A stretch of DNA of 64,000 bases from Cohaesibacter sp. ES.047. GTDB lineage: Bacteria > Pseudomonadota > Alphaproteobacteria > Rhizobiales > Cohaesibacteraceae. Location: assembly GCF_900215505.1 (NCBI RefSeq), contig NZ_LT907844.1, positions 3,612,001 through 3,676,000 of the forward strand. Direction: 5' to 3'. Position numbers and translations under genes: made by a program. Each line of letters starts with the position of its first letter. The stretch's first letter is position 1. A model generated the notes under the pieces. The model did not search any database, had not been told where the DNA came from, and saw only the letters and a program-made list of their open reading frames with translations. This document shows, in pieces, positions 1-10,405 of this stretch.

Positions 1-1
1 T

Positions 2-367
2 CAGACAGACTATGTCAGCACCCTGTTCAGCAACATCGACGATCCCAACAAGATCACCGTCGCTTTCACGATGGGTGTCGAAGCGCTCAATCAGGGGCAT
101 TCCGCGACGATCATGCTGATGGTCGATGCGGTTCATCTCGCCAAACCTGGCACACTTGATCCGATCGACATCGGCGCACCTTTCAAACCTGCCAAGGAAA
201 TGCAGGAAGCCTTTCTTGCTGAGGGCGGCCAGATTCTCGTTTGCAAGGCCTGCATGGTTCATAATGGTGTAGGCGAAGACGAGATCGATCCACGCTTTAC
301 GGTGATCTCCGCCCCCGAAGTGATCCCCATGCTGATGGGAGCAAAGGGCTCGTTGCAACTGACCTGA
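2..367 (+). CDS. DsrE/DsrF-like family protein (5' truncated by window edge)
   Basis: The reading frame is open from the first bases of the window, so the N-terminus lies outside; 121 residues are visible. The text (DDPNKITVAFTMGVEAL near the visible start, then a glycine-containing hydrophobic strand, and LVCKACMVHNG near residue 82) resembles DsrE/DsrF-like proteins, small alpha/beta proteins related to sulfur-relay subunits. The CKAC cysteine sits where such proteins often carry a conserved cysteine, but no sulfur-transfer partner gene is visible. It is convergent with a DoxX gene, and a strong bidirectional terminator separates them. Family assignment is by pattern only; the substrate is unknown. 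Confidence 0.7.
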   Translation, partial: QTDYVSTLFSNIDDPNKITVAFTMGVEALNQGHSATIMLMVDAVHLAKPGTLDPIDIGAPFKPAKEMQEAFLAEGGQILVCKACMVHNGVGEDEIDPRFTVISAPEVIPMLMGAKGSLQLT

Positions 368-403
368 TGCGCGTGGTCAGTCAAACCGGAAAAGACAAAA
401 GAA

Positions 404-436
404 AAAGCCGCCTTTGGGATCAAGGGCGGCTTTCTT
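404..436. terminator. Bidirectional rho-independent terminator
   Basis: A perfect 9-bp stem (404-412 AAAGCCGCC with 425-433 GGCGGCTTT) is followed by T-rich sequence on the plus strand and preceded by an A-run that gives a T-run on the minus strand. It lies between the convergent DsrE-like and DoxX genes and can serve both. Confidence 0.85.
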
Positions 437-458
437 GCTTTGGGAGGAGAGTTCTGGT

Positions 459-1034
459 TTAGAAGTATTTCTTGATCAAGCGATCGAGCGAGAAATACCC
501 TCCGCCAAAGGCGGCATAGAGCAGCGTTGCACCCGACCAGAAGAGCGAGTTGGTGACTGCTTTTTGCTGTACCATTCCCATCATGGAACGACCGCCATCT
601 TGCAGGTTGCCAATTGCATCCGGGTGGAACAGGTCAAGATTGGCATTGAGGGCATCAATTCCAGCCTGCGACAGGATCACTTCTGGGTAAGGGTTCGCTA
701 TGTGGTAGTATAGCGTCACAAGCAACATGGTGCCGAGCGCCAGTGCAACAGGGCGTGTCAGAAGGCCAAAAGCGAGCAATAAGCCGCCAAAGAACTCAAG
801 GCCGGCCAGAAGAGGCGACCAGAACCAGCCCGGAGTAAATCCTAGACCCTCGACAAAGCCTGTCATGCCCATGGGGTTGAGGATTTTGTCGTATCCTTCG
901 TAGCACATGGCCAGACCTAGCGCGATGCGTAGGACGGACCAAGCCAAAGGTTGAGCGAACTTCTCATAGAATGGCCCCAGGGCGGGAATGATCAGGTTGT
1001 CTCTATTGACTTCAAGTGGTGAAGACGTGGTCAT
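459..1034 (-). CDS. DoxX family membrane protein
   Basis: A 191-residue membrane protein with about four hydrophobic segments and the DoxX layout: a first helix with LRIALGLAMCYEGYDKIL (about residues 35-52), a helix pair around WFWSPLLAGLEFFGGLLLAFGLLTR, and a last helix near the C-terminus. DoxX-family members are small inner-membrane proteins, some linked to quinone or thiol redox chemistry; the exact role here is unknown. A GGAAAG sequence lies about 8 nt before the ATG. It is transcribed away from fumC, so the 380-bp spacer upstream must contain both promoters. Confidence 0.85.
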   Translation of the reverse strand: MTTSSPLEVNRDNLIIPALGPFYEKFAQPLAWSVLRIALGLAMCYEGYDKILNPMGMTGFVEGLGFTPGWFWSPLLAGLEFFGGLLLAFGLLTRPVALALGTMLLVTLYYHIANPYPEVILSQAGIDALNANLDLFHPDAIGNLQDGGRSMMGMVQQKAVTNSLFWSGATLLYAAFGGGYFSLDRLIKKYF

Positions 1035-1415
1035 GAGGTGGCTTTCCGTGTCTGCCTTTGTCGCTGACCGTATAGAGTGGACAGCGCTTAAAGTTTTGGT
1101 TCTTGTCGTTTATAACGCGTACCGGCGTACAAAAGTTCCCCCAATAAACAAATAAATCAACCGCGTTTGGAACCTCACATGCGCGTTTGAATTGACCATA
1201 TGAGAGCCCGGAACACTCGCTGCCTCAAGGACAAGTCAGCGATGAAACGGGAGTGTGAAATAAATTTGAATGTAAAACTCAAAATATGCCTTCAAAGTGC
1301 CGTTTCAAAGACCTAAGTTCAAGAGAAACAACATGGTGACCGGCCCGCAGTTCCTGTTGAAGGGATCATGCCAGTCGATTTCCTCAAGGCGACCTGATCC
1401 AAGGAAAGGAAGATC
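1035..1415. other. Divergent intergenic region DoxX/fumC
   Basis: There is no gene here. The stretch is AT-richer than its neighbours and should hold promoters in both directions. A direct repeat of GCGTAC occurs at 1117-1122 and 1125-1130 inside the DoxX upstream region and could be part of a regulator site. I could not fix a convincing -35/-10 pair. Short in-frame stretches have no coding character. Confidence 0.5.
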
Positions 1416-2807
<1,392 letters not shown>

Positions 2808-2832
2808 ACCCGATCATTGATGATCTGAACCG

Positions 2833-2863
2833 CAAAGGCTGCCCCAACGGCAGCCTTTGTTGT
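2833..2863 (+). terminator. fumC terminator
   Basis: An 11-bp perfect stem (2833-2843 with 2849-2859) has a 5-nt loop CCAAC and is followed by TTGTTT, 25 nt after the fumC stop. Confidence 0.88.
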
Positions 2864-2906
2864 TTCCGCGGTGAGGTAAAATGTCTCGCCCAATTGATAT
2901 TGGTCA

Positions 2907-2969
2907 TGCATATTTGCACACCAACGAATATTGAATATTATATTTTAAAACGAGGTGCAAAGGTTTGCA
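2907..2969. promoter_or_regulatory. Candidate operators of the GntR regulator
   Basis: Two TGCA-bounded dyads lie in the AT-rich region upstream of the GntR gene: TGCATATTTGCA (2907-2918) and the perfect dyad TGCAAAGGTTTGCA (2956-2969), the latter 33 bp before the ATG. A third dyad, CCAAT-TGAT-ATTGG, is at 2890-2903. FCD-type GntR proteins bind short dyads and often autoregulate; assigning these sites to this protein is inference. Confidence 0.45.
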
Positions 2970-3002
2970 GCCTCTGGACCAGACACAAGATAGGATTCCC
3001 AT

Positions 3003-3650
3003 ATGGCCCAGATCGTGCGACGGACCACCACGAGCATTGTTGCAGACGAATTGCGCCAGCGCATACTCTCGGGTCAGTTCAAGGAAGGCGAGCAGATTAA
3101 ACAGGAGGCCATCGCAAACGAACTCGGAGTCAGCCGCATTCCGGTGCGCGAGGCCATGCAAATGCTCGAGGCTGAAGGGTTGATCACGCTCGTTTCACAC
3201 AAGGGCGCTGTCGTCACCCGCCTAGAAATCGAAGAGATTGAGGAATTGTTCGATGTGCGCATTATGCTCGAAAGCTGGCTGTTCGAACACGCGCTCGACC
3301 ATTTGACCGAGGCCGACCTGATTGAAGCCGAAGCCGAGGTTGAAAGCATGAAGGCCGCCAAGGATTTTCAGAGCTGGGGAGGGCACAACTGGCGCTTTCA
3401 TGAGCTTCTTTACAGAACCGCGAGAAAGAAGGCGACTTTGAAGATCGTCCAGCGCATTCATCAGAATATTGATCGCTATATCCGACTTCTGATTTCATCC
3501 AAGCCCGAAGCGCTCGAAAACATCCACAATGAGCTGCAGGGATTGGTGGATCTGGCTCGCACCAAAAATGCCGAGACGGCCAGATCGTGCCTTGCCGATC
3601 ACATCCTGACCACAAAACAGGAATTGCTTGCCAGCATTCGCAAAAGCTGA
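3003..3650 (+). CDS. GntR family regulator, FCD domain
   Basis: A 215-residue transcription factor. The N-terminal winged helix (about residues 10-75) contains the typical KQEAIANELGVSRIPVREAM recognition-helix region. The C-terminal FCD domain (about 80-205) is all-helical with FDVRIMLE, HNWRFHELL and ADHILTTK, which supply the Asp and His residues that bind a metal or organic acid in this family. Members usually control uptake or catabolism of carboxylic or amino acids. No catabolic gene adjoins it, so its regulon is unknown. Dyads upstream suggest autoregulation. Confidence 0.9.
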   Translation: MAQIVRRTTTSIVADELRQRILSGQFKEGEQIKQEAIANELGVSRIPVREAMQMLEAEGLITLVSHKGAVVTRLEIEEIEELFDVRIMLESWLFEHALDHLTEADLIEAEAEVESMKAAKDFQSWGGHNWRFHELLYRTARKKATLKIVQRIHQNIDRYIRLLISSKPEALENIHNELQGLVDLARTKNAETARSCLADHILTTKQELLASIRKS

Positions 3651-3695
3651 AGGCAGCAACGTTGGATATTGATGGCCGACAATGCTGCTGTGGAT

Positions 3696-4013
3696 TTACA
3701 GAATACGAGACAGAAGCGATGGCATATCGCTCAAACGGCAAAGAAACTGCCCATCGAACAGATGCTCACGTGCTCCGATCAGGATGACGACCGGGCTGCG
3801 CTCGTCAACCTCGCCGTCTTCGGACTGGCTGAGGTTGGCTGGCTCTTGTCGTGCAACGCCAGCATCAGGGACAATAGCGGCTGGCACCTCTGCCTGAAGC
3901 ATGGGTGCCCGGAGCATCGGAAAGGCTTGAGAGGATCCGCAGAGCGCAGCAAAAATCCCGATCGCGAGTACGCTCGAAACTATGGCCTTTTTTGATCCAA
4001 CCCATCCAGTCAT
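3696..4013 (-). CDS. Small predicted exported protein, unknown
   Basis: The open frame runs from ATG codons at 4019 and 4013. The second is preceded by GAGG at a good distance, so I use it (105 residues). The N-terminus has the shape of a Sec signal peptide: KK, then the hydrophobic stretch AIVSSVLAIGIFAALCG, and a probable cleavage after SSQA. The rest is short, acidic in the middle, and shows no family I recognise. The opposite strand also has an open frame of similar length but no signal or RBS. It sits in a 580-bp gap between the GntR and gph genes. Moderate confidence that it is real; function unknown. Confidence 0.5.
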   Translation of the reverse strand: MTGWVGSKKAIVSSVLAIGIFAALCGSSQAFPMLRAPMLQAEVPAAIVPDAGVARQEPANLSQSEDGEVDERSPVVILIGAREHLFDGQFLCRLSDMPSLLSRIL

Positions 4014-4232
4014 TGTCATCCTCTGTCTTGATCGCAGCTGAAATGATCAAATGACGATGATCCAAAAGGATGAACATAGCCCCACAAACCAACAGATGAA
4101 GGGACGAAAAGTGGCCTGTTCGGGGGGATTCTTGCCGCTATGCTTGCTCAAGTGTAAAGGCCTGTGGGATGGAAATAACTTGTTAAGTCCTTGAATTGCT
4201 GACCATAAGGGCCGCTCGTCGGCAGATATGGG

Positions 4233-4910
4233 CTATCGGACCCAAGCCTCCAGTGTCTTGGGAATGTCGGCAAAGGAATCCAGTACGACGTCGGCTCCCA
4301 GCGCCTCCGTTGGGATGGCGGTGTAGCCGTAAGTCATGGCAATGACCGGCAGCCCCGCTGCCTGACCGGATTGTACGTCAGCCTGACTGTCACCGACCAG
4401 AATGCTGGTGGATGGTTCGCCGCTCATGCGGTCGAGCGCAGTCAGCACGTGATCGGGATGCGGTTTCTTGTTCGGCACAGTGTCCGACCCGCAAATCGTC
4501 GCGAATGAGGGAGCAACACCAAGCTGCGTGAGCAGGTCAACCGCCAGAACCTCGGTCTTGTTCGTGCAGACACCCATGCGGATGCCGGCATGGCCGAATT
4601 CCTTGATGACATCCTGAACGCCGGGATAAAGCGTACTCGTCTTGCAGATGTTGGCTGCATAATGCGCCAGAAACTGGTCTTGCGCCTCATCAAGGGCACT
4701 CGTATCGAGTCTGATGCCATAATGCGAAAAGCCGCGCTCGATGGTGATCCGCGCGCCATATCCAACGATGTCCCGGACCTGTTGCACGGAAACCGGATCG
4801 AGATTGTTGAGCCCGAGTACATGGTTGAGAGCGCCGGTCAGATCTGGAGCCGTGTCGACGAGTGTGCCGTCAAGATCAAAGATGATGGAAGAGAAGGGGT
4901 AGCTCGTCAT
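4233..4910 (-). CDS. gph: Phosphoglycolate phosphatase-type HAD hydrolase
   Basis: A 225-residue haloacid-dehalogenase phosphatase. Motif I DLDGTLVDT is at residues 11-19, motif II is the VCTNK region, the motif III lysine is in NKKPHPD, and motif IV is ILVGDSQADV. The cap insert between motifs I and II is helical, as in Gph. Gph removes 2-phosphoglycolate, a product of DNA repair and of Rubisco oxygenation. I chose the ATG at 4910 because CGGAG precedes it; an upstream in-frame ATG at 4952 would add 14 residues unlike the family. It is divergent from rpiA. Related HADs act on other small phosphates, so the substrate is probable, not certain. Confidence 0.88.
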   Translation of the reverse strand: MTSYPFSSIIFDLDGTLVDTAPDLTGALNHVLGLNNLDPVSVQQVRDIVGYGARITIERGFSHYGIRLDTSALDEAQDQFLAHYAANICKTSTLYPGVQDVIKEFGHAGIRMGVCTNKTEVLAVDLLTQLGVAPSFATICGSDTVPNKKPHPDHVLTALDRMSGEPSTSILVGDSQADVQSGQAAGLPVIAMTYGYTAIPTEALGADVVLDSFADIPKTLEAWVR

Positions 4911-5220
4911 GTTCAGTGGCTCCGAAGAAAAGGTAGGGTCTCGGTTCGACAATAGTTGAAGACTGGATAGCCCATCAACTAGCTTATGGACAAAGCGGGA
5001 TCAACTGGCAAATGGCAATTGAGCTGAGCGGCGCGCGACAAACGAAAGAGCAGACAGTCGTGCCGGAGAAGCCAAAACGCCCCTTTATCTGCCATGGTTG
5101 GCGTGATATGAGCTTGAGCGCAGCTGGCGAGGTGGCCAACTGCCTGAACCAAGAATTTTAGCACCCGGACAGAAGAGCATTGGGTATCCTTCGTTTCGGG
5201 CAGGAAAATCGGCAAAGACG

Positions 5221-5919
5221 ATGAGCGAAGAATTGAAACGGCAGGCGGCAGCCACTGCCCTTGAATTTGTGACCGATGGCATGAAACTCGGTATCGGCAC
5301 TGGATCAACTGCAGTTCATTTCATTGAACTCCTGGGTGAAAAGGTCGCAGCCGGCCTGTCGGTTATTGGCGTGCCGACCTCCGAAGCCACCGCCGAGCTT
5401 TGCACCAAGGTCGGGGTTCCGCTTACGACGCTTGATGAAACCCCCGAACTGGATTTGACAATCGATGGTGCGGATGAAATCGATCCGCAGCTTCGTTTGA
5501 TCAAGGGCGGCGGCGGAGCCTTGTTGCGCGAGAAAATAGTTGCCTCGGCCTCCAGCTCCATGATTGTCATTGCAGATGGTACCAAGGTGGTTGATGCCCT
5601 TGGCAAGTTTCCGCTGCCGATTGAAGTCATGCCGTTTGGCCTTGGGGCGACCAGGGTCGCGCTCGAAAATGTCTGTGCCCGATTTGGCCTCAAGGGCGAT
5701 CTGGTTCAGCGCAAGAAGCCTGACGGCTCGAATTTTGTGACCGATGGTCAGCATTTTATCATTGATGCCACATTTGGCCGTATTTCGGATGTAGACGGAC
5801 TGGACATGGCGCTGCGCGCTATCCCGGGTGTCGTGGAAACCGGCTTGTTCGTTGGCATCGCGACCAAAGCAGTTGTTGCTGGCGCGAATGGCATTACCAT
5901 TCTGGACCCTCAGGTCTGA
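5221..5919 (+). CDS. rpiA: Ribose-5-phosphate isomerase A
   Basis: It converts ribose 5-phosphate and ribulose 5-phosphate in the pentose phosphate pathway. The 232 residues carry the RpiA landmarks: the phosphate loop [13 protein letters not shown] near residue 25, the catalytic segment [20 protein letters not shown] with its Asp and Lys around residues 82-101, and the later LREKIVA. The length fits RpiA. The RBS is weak (GGCAAAGACG before ATG). It is probably co-transcribed with the following DUF2059 gene, 56 nt downstream, an order seen in related Hyphomicrobiales. Confidence 0.97.
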   Translation: MSEELKRQAAATALEFVTDGMKLGIGTGSTAVHFIELLGEKVAAGLSVIGVPTSEATAELCTKVGVPLTTLDETPELDLTIDGADEIDPQLRLIKGGGGALLREKIVASASSSMIVIADGTKVVDALGKFPLPIEVMPFGLGATRVALENVCARFGLKGDLVQRKKPDGSNFVTDGQHFIIDATFGRISDVDGLDMALRAIPGVVETGLFVGIATKAVVAGANGITILDPQV

Positions 5920-5975
5920 GACAGCATGGCCGATGATCGGGATGAAGTAACAAAGAATTGCAAAAGGACTGAGAC

Positions 5976-6509
5976 ATGAAGAAATCTGCCCTTGCCGCCC
6001 TGTTCGTTGGCGCCGCGATGAGTGCCGCAACGATCCTGCCGGCTGCTGCACAGGACGCTGCAGAGACCCCAAAAGCGGAAGTCAAACTTGACAGCCATCT
6101 TCAGGCTGCCAAGGATGTAATCCTGCAGACCAACACGCTGCCGCCTTTCGAAGATCAGCTGAAGCTGATCACCCGCAACACCAAGATCTGGCTGATCCGG
6201 GAGAACCCGAATATCGAAGACGAGATCGTCGAAACCGTTGATCGCGTGTCGGAAAAATACAAAAACGATCAGGATTCCATGATCAAGGCTGTTGCTACTG
6301 TCTGGGCAAAATATCTCAAGGAAGACGAACTGAAAGAGATTTTGGCTTTCTTCAAGACTGAAACCGGTCAGAAATTCGCGCAGTATCAGCCGCGTATCAT
6401 TGGTGAATCTGTCCGTGGCATTCAGCAATGGTCCCAGATCGTCACACAGATCATGGTCAAACAGGCCAAGGACGAACTGACCAAAAAGGGTCACAAGTTC
6501 TCGAAGTAA
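5976..6509 (+). CDS. DUF2059 secreted protein
   Basis: A 177-residue protein with a Sec signal peptide: MKKS, a hydrophobic core rich in Ala, and a likely cut after LPAAAQ at about residue 26. The mature part is helical and contains the DUF2059-type text LKEDELKEILAFFKTETGQKFAQYQP (split around residues 111-136), in which a helix is followed by F-x-T-x-x-G-x-K. DUF2059 proteins are periplasmic and of unknown function. It follows rpiA and ends in a strong terminator, so the two likely form one transcript. Confidence 0.88.
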   Translation: MKKSALAALFVGAAMSAATILPAAAQDAAETPKAEVKLDSHLQAAKDVILQTNTLPPFEDQLKLITRNTKIWLIRENPNIEDEIVETVDRVSEKYKNDQDSMIKAVATVWAKYLKEDELKEILAFFKTETGQKFAQYQPRIIGESVRGIQQWSQIVTQIMVKQAKDELTKKGHKFSK

Positions 6510-6531
6510 TCCTGACTTTTGGATTTCCACG

Positions 6532-6566
6532 AAAGGCGCATCCAGACTGGGTGCGCCTTTTTTTTT
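6532..6566 (+). terminator. Terminator after the DUF2059 gene
   Basis: A 9-bp stem (6532-6540 AAAGGCGCA with 6552-6560 TGCGCCTTT) runs straight into a long T-run to 6566. Confidence 0.92.
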
Positions 6567-6772
6567 GAGCCTTGACTCTTTTTGCCACAGGCCATAACGC
6601 GGGTTTCAAGCAAACTTGTCCGCTCAGGTGAGCTAAAGGCCTTTTATTCTGTGCCCGTCAGCTTATGTTGAAGGCAACCAATTGCATTTGATACATCTAT
6701 GCCGTCAAAGCAGACCCGGCTAAGGTCAGGCGGTAGGGCGGCAGTGTGCCAACAGGATTAAGAGGCGAAGTG

Positions 6773-8149
6773 ATGAGCGAATTTGACTATGATCTGTTTG
6801 TGATCGGGGCCGGATCTGGCGGAGTACGGTGCGCGCGGATGGCCTCGACTTATGGTGCGAAGGTTGCCGTCGCAGAGGAATACCGAGTGGGTGGCACCTG
6901 CGTGATCCGAGGGTGCGTTCCCAAAAAACTGATGGTCTACGCCTCCAAGTTTGCCCATGATTTTGAAGATTCTGCCGGCTTTGGCTGGAGCGTTGATGAA
7001 CCCAGTTTTGACTGGTCAAAACTGATCAGCCGCAAGGATGCGGAAATCGACCGCCTCAATGGCCTCTATATCAAGAACCTTGAGCGTAACAATGTCGAGA
7101 TCATTCAGACCCGAGCGGAAATCGTCGGACCCAATTCGGTCCGCCTGTTGGGTGAAAACCGGACGGTAAGCGCGCGCCACATTCTGATCGCAACAGGTGG
7201 TGTGCCAAACGAGTTGCATGTGCCGGGCAAGGAATTGATGATCACCTCCAACGAGGTGTTCCATCTTGAGGAAAAGCCTGACCGTGTGGTCGTCGTTGGC
7301 GCTGGCTATATTGCCCTCGAATTTGCATGCATATTCCATGGCCTCGGGTCCGAGGTCACTGTCCTTTATCGCGGCGATGAAATCCTGCGTGGCTTCGATG
7401 AAGACATCCGCACCACCTTGCATGAGGAAATGGAAAAACGCGGCATTACCATTCATTGTCATGATGAAGTGGACGAATTGACCAAAACGGACGACGGAAT
7501 TCGGGTCAAGACCACGGCTGAACGTGAAATCATGGCCGATCAGGTGCTCTGCGCGATTGGTCGTTCACCCAATTCCAATGGCCTTGGCCTTGAAACGGCG
7601 GGGGTCGAGATCAGCGCGAATGGCGCGATCAAGGTGGATGAGCACAATCGCACCAACGTTGATCACATTTTTGCAGTTGGCGATGTGATTGACCGGGTAA
7701 CCCTCACGCCGGTGGCAATCCGCGAAGGGGCAGCGCTGGCCGAGACATTCTTTAACGGCAACCCGACGACCGTAGACTACGAGAATATTGCCACTGCCGT
7801 CTTCACGCAGCCGGAGATCGGCACGGTGGGCATGACCGAGGCCGAAGCCAGAGTGGCACATGAAAATCTCGATATCTATCTTGCCAAATTCCGCCCGATG
7901 AAGAACACGCTTGCGGGTAATGACGAAAAAATGCTGATGAAAGTTATCGTTGACGCCGATAACGACAAGGTGCTGGGATGTCATATCCTTGGGCCGGATT
8001 CGGGTGAAATGTCCCAGTTGCTTGGCATTGCTATCAAAATGGGTGCAACAAAAGCCGATTTTGATGCCACAATGGCTGTTCATCCGACCGCTGCTGAGGA
8101 ACTTGTGACGATGAAGGAACCGACCTCCCGCATCCGCAAAGGCGCCTGA
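6773..8149 (+). CDS. gor: Glutathione-disulfide reductase
   Basis: An NADPH- and FAD-dependent disulfide oxidoreductase, 458 residues. The FAD-binding GxGSGG motif (VIGAGSGG) is near residue 10, the redox-active pair is in GGTCVIRGCVPKK at about residues 39-51, a second dinucleotide fold begins at VVVGAGYIALEFA, and the C-terminal HPTAAEE supplies the catalytic His-Glu pair. The CVIRGC spacing and absence of lipoamide-dehydrogenase features point to glutathione reductase. The ATG at 6773 has AGAGGCGAAG ahead of it; an upstream in-frame ATG at 6746 would add nine unlikely residues. Two genes downstream lies a gamma-glutamylcyclotransferase-like gene, which may connect to glutathione turnover. 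Confidence 0.95.
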   Translation: MSEFDYDLFVIGAGSGGVRCARMASTYGAKVAVAEEYRVGGTCVIRGCVPKKLMVYASKFAHDFEDSAGFGWSVDEPSFDWSKLISRKDAEIDRLNGLYIKNLERNNVEIIQTRAEIVGPNSVRLLGENRTVSARHILIATGGVPNELHVPGKELMITSNEVFHLEEKPDRVVVVGAGYIALEFACIFHGLGSEVTVLYRGDEILRGFDEDIRTTLHEEMEKRGITIHCHDEVDELTKTDDGIRVKTTAEREIMADQVLCAIGRSPNSNGLGLETAGVEISANGAIKVDEHNRTNVDHIFAVGDVIDRVTLTPVAIREGAALAETFFNGNPTTVDYENIATAVFTQPEIGTVGMTEAEARVAHENLDIYLAKFRPMKNTLAGNDEKMLMKVIVDADNDKVLGCHILGPDSGEMSQLLGIAIKMGATKADFDATMAVHPTAAEELVTMKEPTSRIRKGA

Positions 8150-8182
8150 GACAGCGGAAAAAAGTAGAGCAAGTCAAGCCCG

Positions 8183-8734
8183 ATGACCCTGAAACTGCGC
8201 TCAATAGACCATGACGACATCGAGGCGGCGACACAATGCGGCGTGGCGGCTTGGTTGAACGCTATGTCGTTCACGATAGAGACGTTGAATACGCATGATA
8301 TTTTGCGTCTAGAACAGGCTTTTCGGTTTTCCTTCCTCTATCATATGTCTGGTGAGGCGGCTTGTCACGAATGCCTCGTTATTGCGGATCTTGGGGGGCG
8401 GATTGTCGGTCATTGTGAATGCGATTGCAGCAAGGGAGCGCTCAAGAACCTCTGGGTTGCACCCAACTGGCAAGGGCAGGGGATTGCCAGTGCACTCCTG
8501 TCCGACGCGCGTGACAGGCTGCGGCAGGCCGGCCATGATCACATGCGACTGACGGCTCTGGAAGGCAATCGCCGGGCTTTGGCCTTCTATGAAAAAGAAG
8601 GACTTGTCGAGGAAGAGCGGATCATGCAATTTGATCCATTCCTGCAACGCGACTTGGCAACGATCATCCTGCAAGTTCCATTGACCGCACAAGACCAAAC
8701 GCGTCATACCGCTAATGCGGTGATGGCCGAATAA
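8183..8734 (+). CDS. GNAT family N-acetyltransferase
   Basis: A 183-residue acyl-CoA-dependent acetyltransferase. The acetyl-CoA pyrophosphate loop is visible as VAPNWQGQGIASALL (motif A, about residues 91-106), followed by the typical LTALEGNRRALAFYEKEGL motif B helix. The C-terminal end (after LQVPL) is extra. The substrate cannot be read from the sequence. It starts 33 nt after gor and is followed 14 nt later by the GGCT-like gene, so gor-GNAT-GGCT look like an operon. Confidence 0.88.
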   Translation: MTLKLRSIDHDDIEAATQCGVAAWLNAMSFTIETLNTHDILRLEQAFRFSFLYHMSGEAACHECLVIADLGGRIVGHCECDCSKGALKNLWVAPNWQGQGIASALLSDARDRLRQAGHDHMRLTALEGNRRALAFYEKEGLVEEERIMQFDPFLQRDLATIILQVPLTAQDQTRHTANAVMAE

Positions 8735-8748
8735 CTGAGAGAAAGCCA

Positions 8749-9414
8749 GTGACCCTAAAAGACATCGCAGCCAACCCCGAGGATTGGATTGGCTATTTCG
8801 GCTATGGCTCCCTCGTCAATGACGACACCCGCAATCCCGAAAGCTTCGGATTTTCTGGCCGGTTGAAAGGCTATCGCCGCCGCTGGTCGATTTGGCGCGA
8901 AAGCGCCGAACGACGCGAATTCGGTTTTGGCGGCACCGCTGCGCTATCTGTCGTTGCGGATCCGGATGCCTACTGTGATGGCCTGCTGGTCTTCGATCTC
9001 AAATCGCATTTGCCTCAGGTCGATGTGCGTGAGGCGATGTATGATCGCGTCAAGCTCGATCTATCGAACTTTTCGACCTCTGATACCATTCCTCTCGGGC
9101 TTGATTGCTACATTTACGTCGGTCAGCCAGCGCATACGGAAGAAGTCGATCCCGCTTATCCGATCCTTCAATCCTATGTCGATGCGGTCATGCAGGGCTT
9201 TCTGCACAAGTTCGGAAAACCCGGTCTTGACCGTTTTGTGGAGGAAACTGAGGGGTGGAAAACACCCATCGTAAAGGATCGGGATCGTCCCTTCTATCCA
9301 CGCAGTATTACGCTCACACTCGAAGAAGCTGAGCTTCTTGATCACTACCAGCGGCTCAGTGGCGCACCGATGGTCACCGTGGACGAAGCCCTGTCGCACA
9401 GTTCAGTCCTCTAG
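8749..9414 (+). CDS. Gamma-glutamylcyclotransferase-like (ChaC/GGCT fold) protein
   Basis: The start is GTG at 8749, preceded by GAGAGAAAG. The 221-residue product begins with YFGYGSLVNDDTRNP, the YGSL glycine loop that binds the gamma-glutamyl group in the GGCT/ChaC superfamily, followed by GRLKGYRRRW as in that fold. ChaC enzymes release 5-oxoproline from glutathione. The middle and C-terminus are longer and less typical than in ChaC, so the substrate may differ. Its position after gor and a GNAT gene supports a link with glutathione or gamma-glutamyl compounds, but this is inference. Confidence 0.75.
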   Translation: MTLKDIAANPEDWIGYFGYGSLVNDDTRNPESFGFSGRLKGYRRRWSIWRESAERREFGFGGTAALSVVADPDAYCDGLLVFDLKSHLPQVDVREAMYDRVKLDLSNFSTSDTIPLGLDCYIYVGQPAHTEEVDPAYPILQSYVDAVMQGFLHKFGKPGLDRFVEETEGWKTPIVKDRDRPFYPRSITLTLEEAELLDHYQRLSGAPMVTVDEALSHSSVL

Positions 9415-9629
9415 ATAGTGTTTGCCTTGAGAGAGGCGCCTATCAACGATTGATGCGCTTATGGGGCAACCCGGCGATGGAGAGTCGGTCTTGGTCCGCT
9501 TTCTCACTTGGCTGGACGGTCAAGTTTCGCTAAAAGCGTTCGGAGCACACAACAAATCCCGAGAACAGGGACAGATGCTTGATCAAATAGGACGAGACGC
9601 AAGTTTCAGAGGGTTAGGGGCAGATCTCA

Positions 9630-10331
9630 ATGACTATCATCGATTCCATCAAAAAAAGCGTGGTACCCATTCATCCTGAGGGCTATCCTTTCATTGCCCT
9701 TTTTGCTCTTGCGACCGTCATTCTTGGCTGGTTTATCGGGCCGCTGTTCTGGATCGGGCTCTTCCTCACCCTCTGGTGTACCTATTTCTTCCGCGACCCT
9801 GCGCGCATCACACCCACGCGCAAGGGCCTGGTGATTTCGCCCGCCGATGGCATGGTCTCAAGCGTTGGGCTGGCTGTTCCGCCGCAAGAATTGCACCTGA
9901 GCGAAGAGCCCATGATGCGCGTCTCCGTCTTCATGAATGTCTTTAATGTCCACGTGAACCGTATGCCTGTACCGGGCAAGATCAGCAAGGTGGCATATAA
10001 ACCGGGCAAATTCCTCAATGCCGAGCTCGACAAGGCAAGCGAAGATAACGAACGCAACAGCCTGATCATCGAGAGCGAACATGGTGCCATTGGCGTCACT
10101 CAGATTGCGGGGCTGGTCGCGCGCCGCATCGTCTGCTGGACGCAAGAAGGAGAGATGCTGCCCGTCGGGGAGCGCTTCGGCCTCATTCGCTTTGGCAGCC
10201 GGGTTGATGTCTATATGCCAACGCACATTGTTCCCAAAGTCGCAATCGGCCAGACGATGGTGGCTGGTGAGACGATCATCGCCGATCTCGAAGGACCTCA
10301 GCGTGAGGCAGGGACCCATCGCGAACAATAA
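9630..10331 (+). CDS. psd: Phosphatidylserine decarboxylase (short type)
   Basis: It decarboxylates phosphatidylserine to phosphatidylethanolamine at the inner membrane. The 233-residue protein is of the short archaeal/rhizobial type. It has an N-terminal membrane hairpin (about residues 20-50), the conserved FFRDP, ISPADG and [13 protein letters not shown] segments, and near residue 190 RFGSRVD. The Gly-Ser bond in this last motif is where the proenzyme cuts itself to form the pyruvoyl group. AGGGG precedes the ATG. pssA follows 74 nt later, so substrate maker and user are encoded together. Confidence 0.96.
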   Translation: MTIIDSIKKSVVPIHPEGYPFIALFALATVILGWFIGPLFWIGLFLTLWCTYFFRDPARITPTRKGLVISPADGMVSSVGLAVPPQELHLSEEPMMRVSVFMNVFNVHVNRMPVPGKISKVAYKPGKFLNAELDKASEDNERNSLIIESEHGAIGVTQIAGLVARRIVCWTQEGEMLPVGERFGLIRFGSRVDVYMPTHIVPKVAIGQTMVAGETIIADLEGPQREAGTHREQ

Positions 10332-10405
10332 TCGCGACCAATGCAGGTGCCAGAACCGTCACACGGCTTGATCTGAAACCGGCCAATAAGCAGGGGAGTA
10401 GCAGC

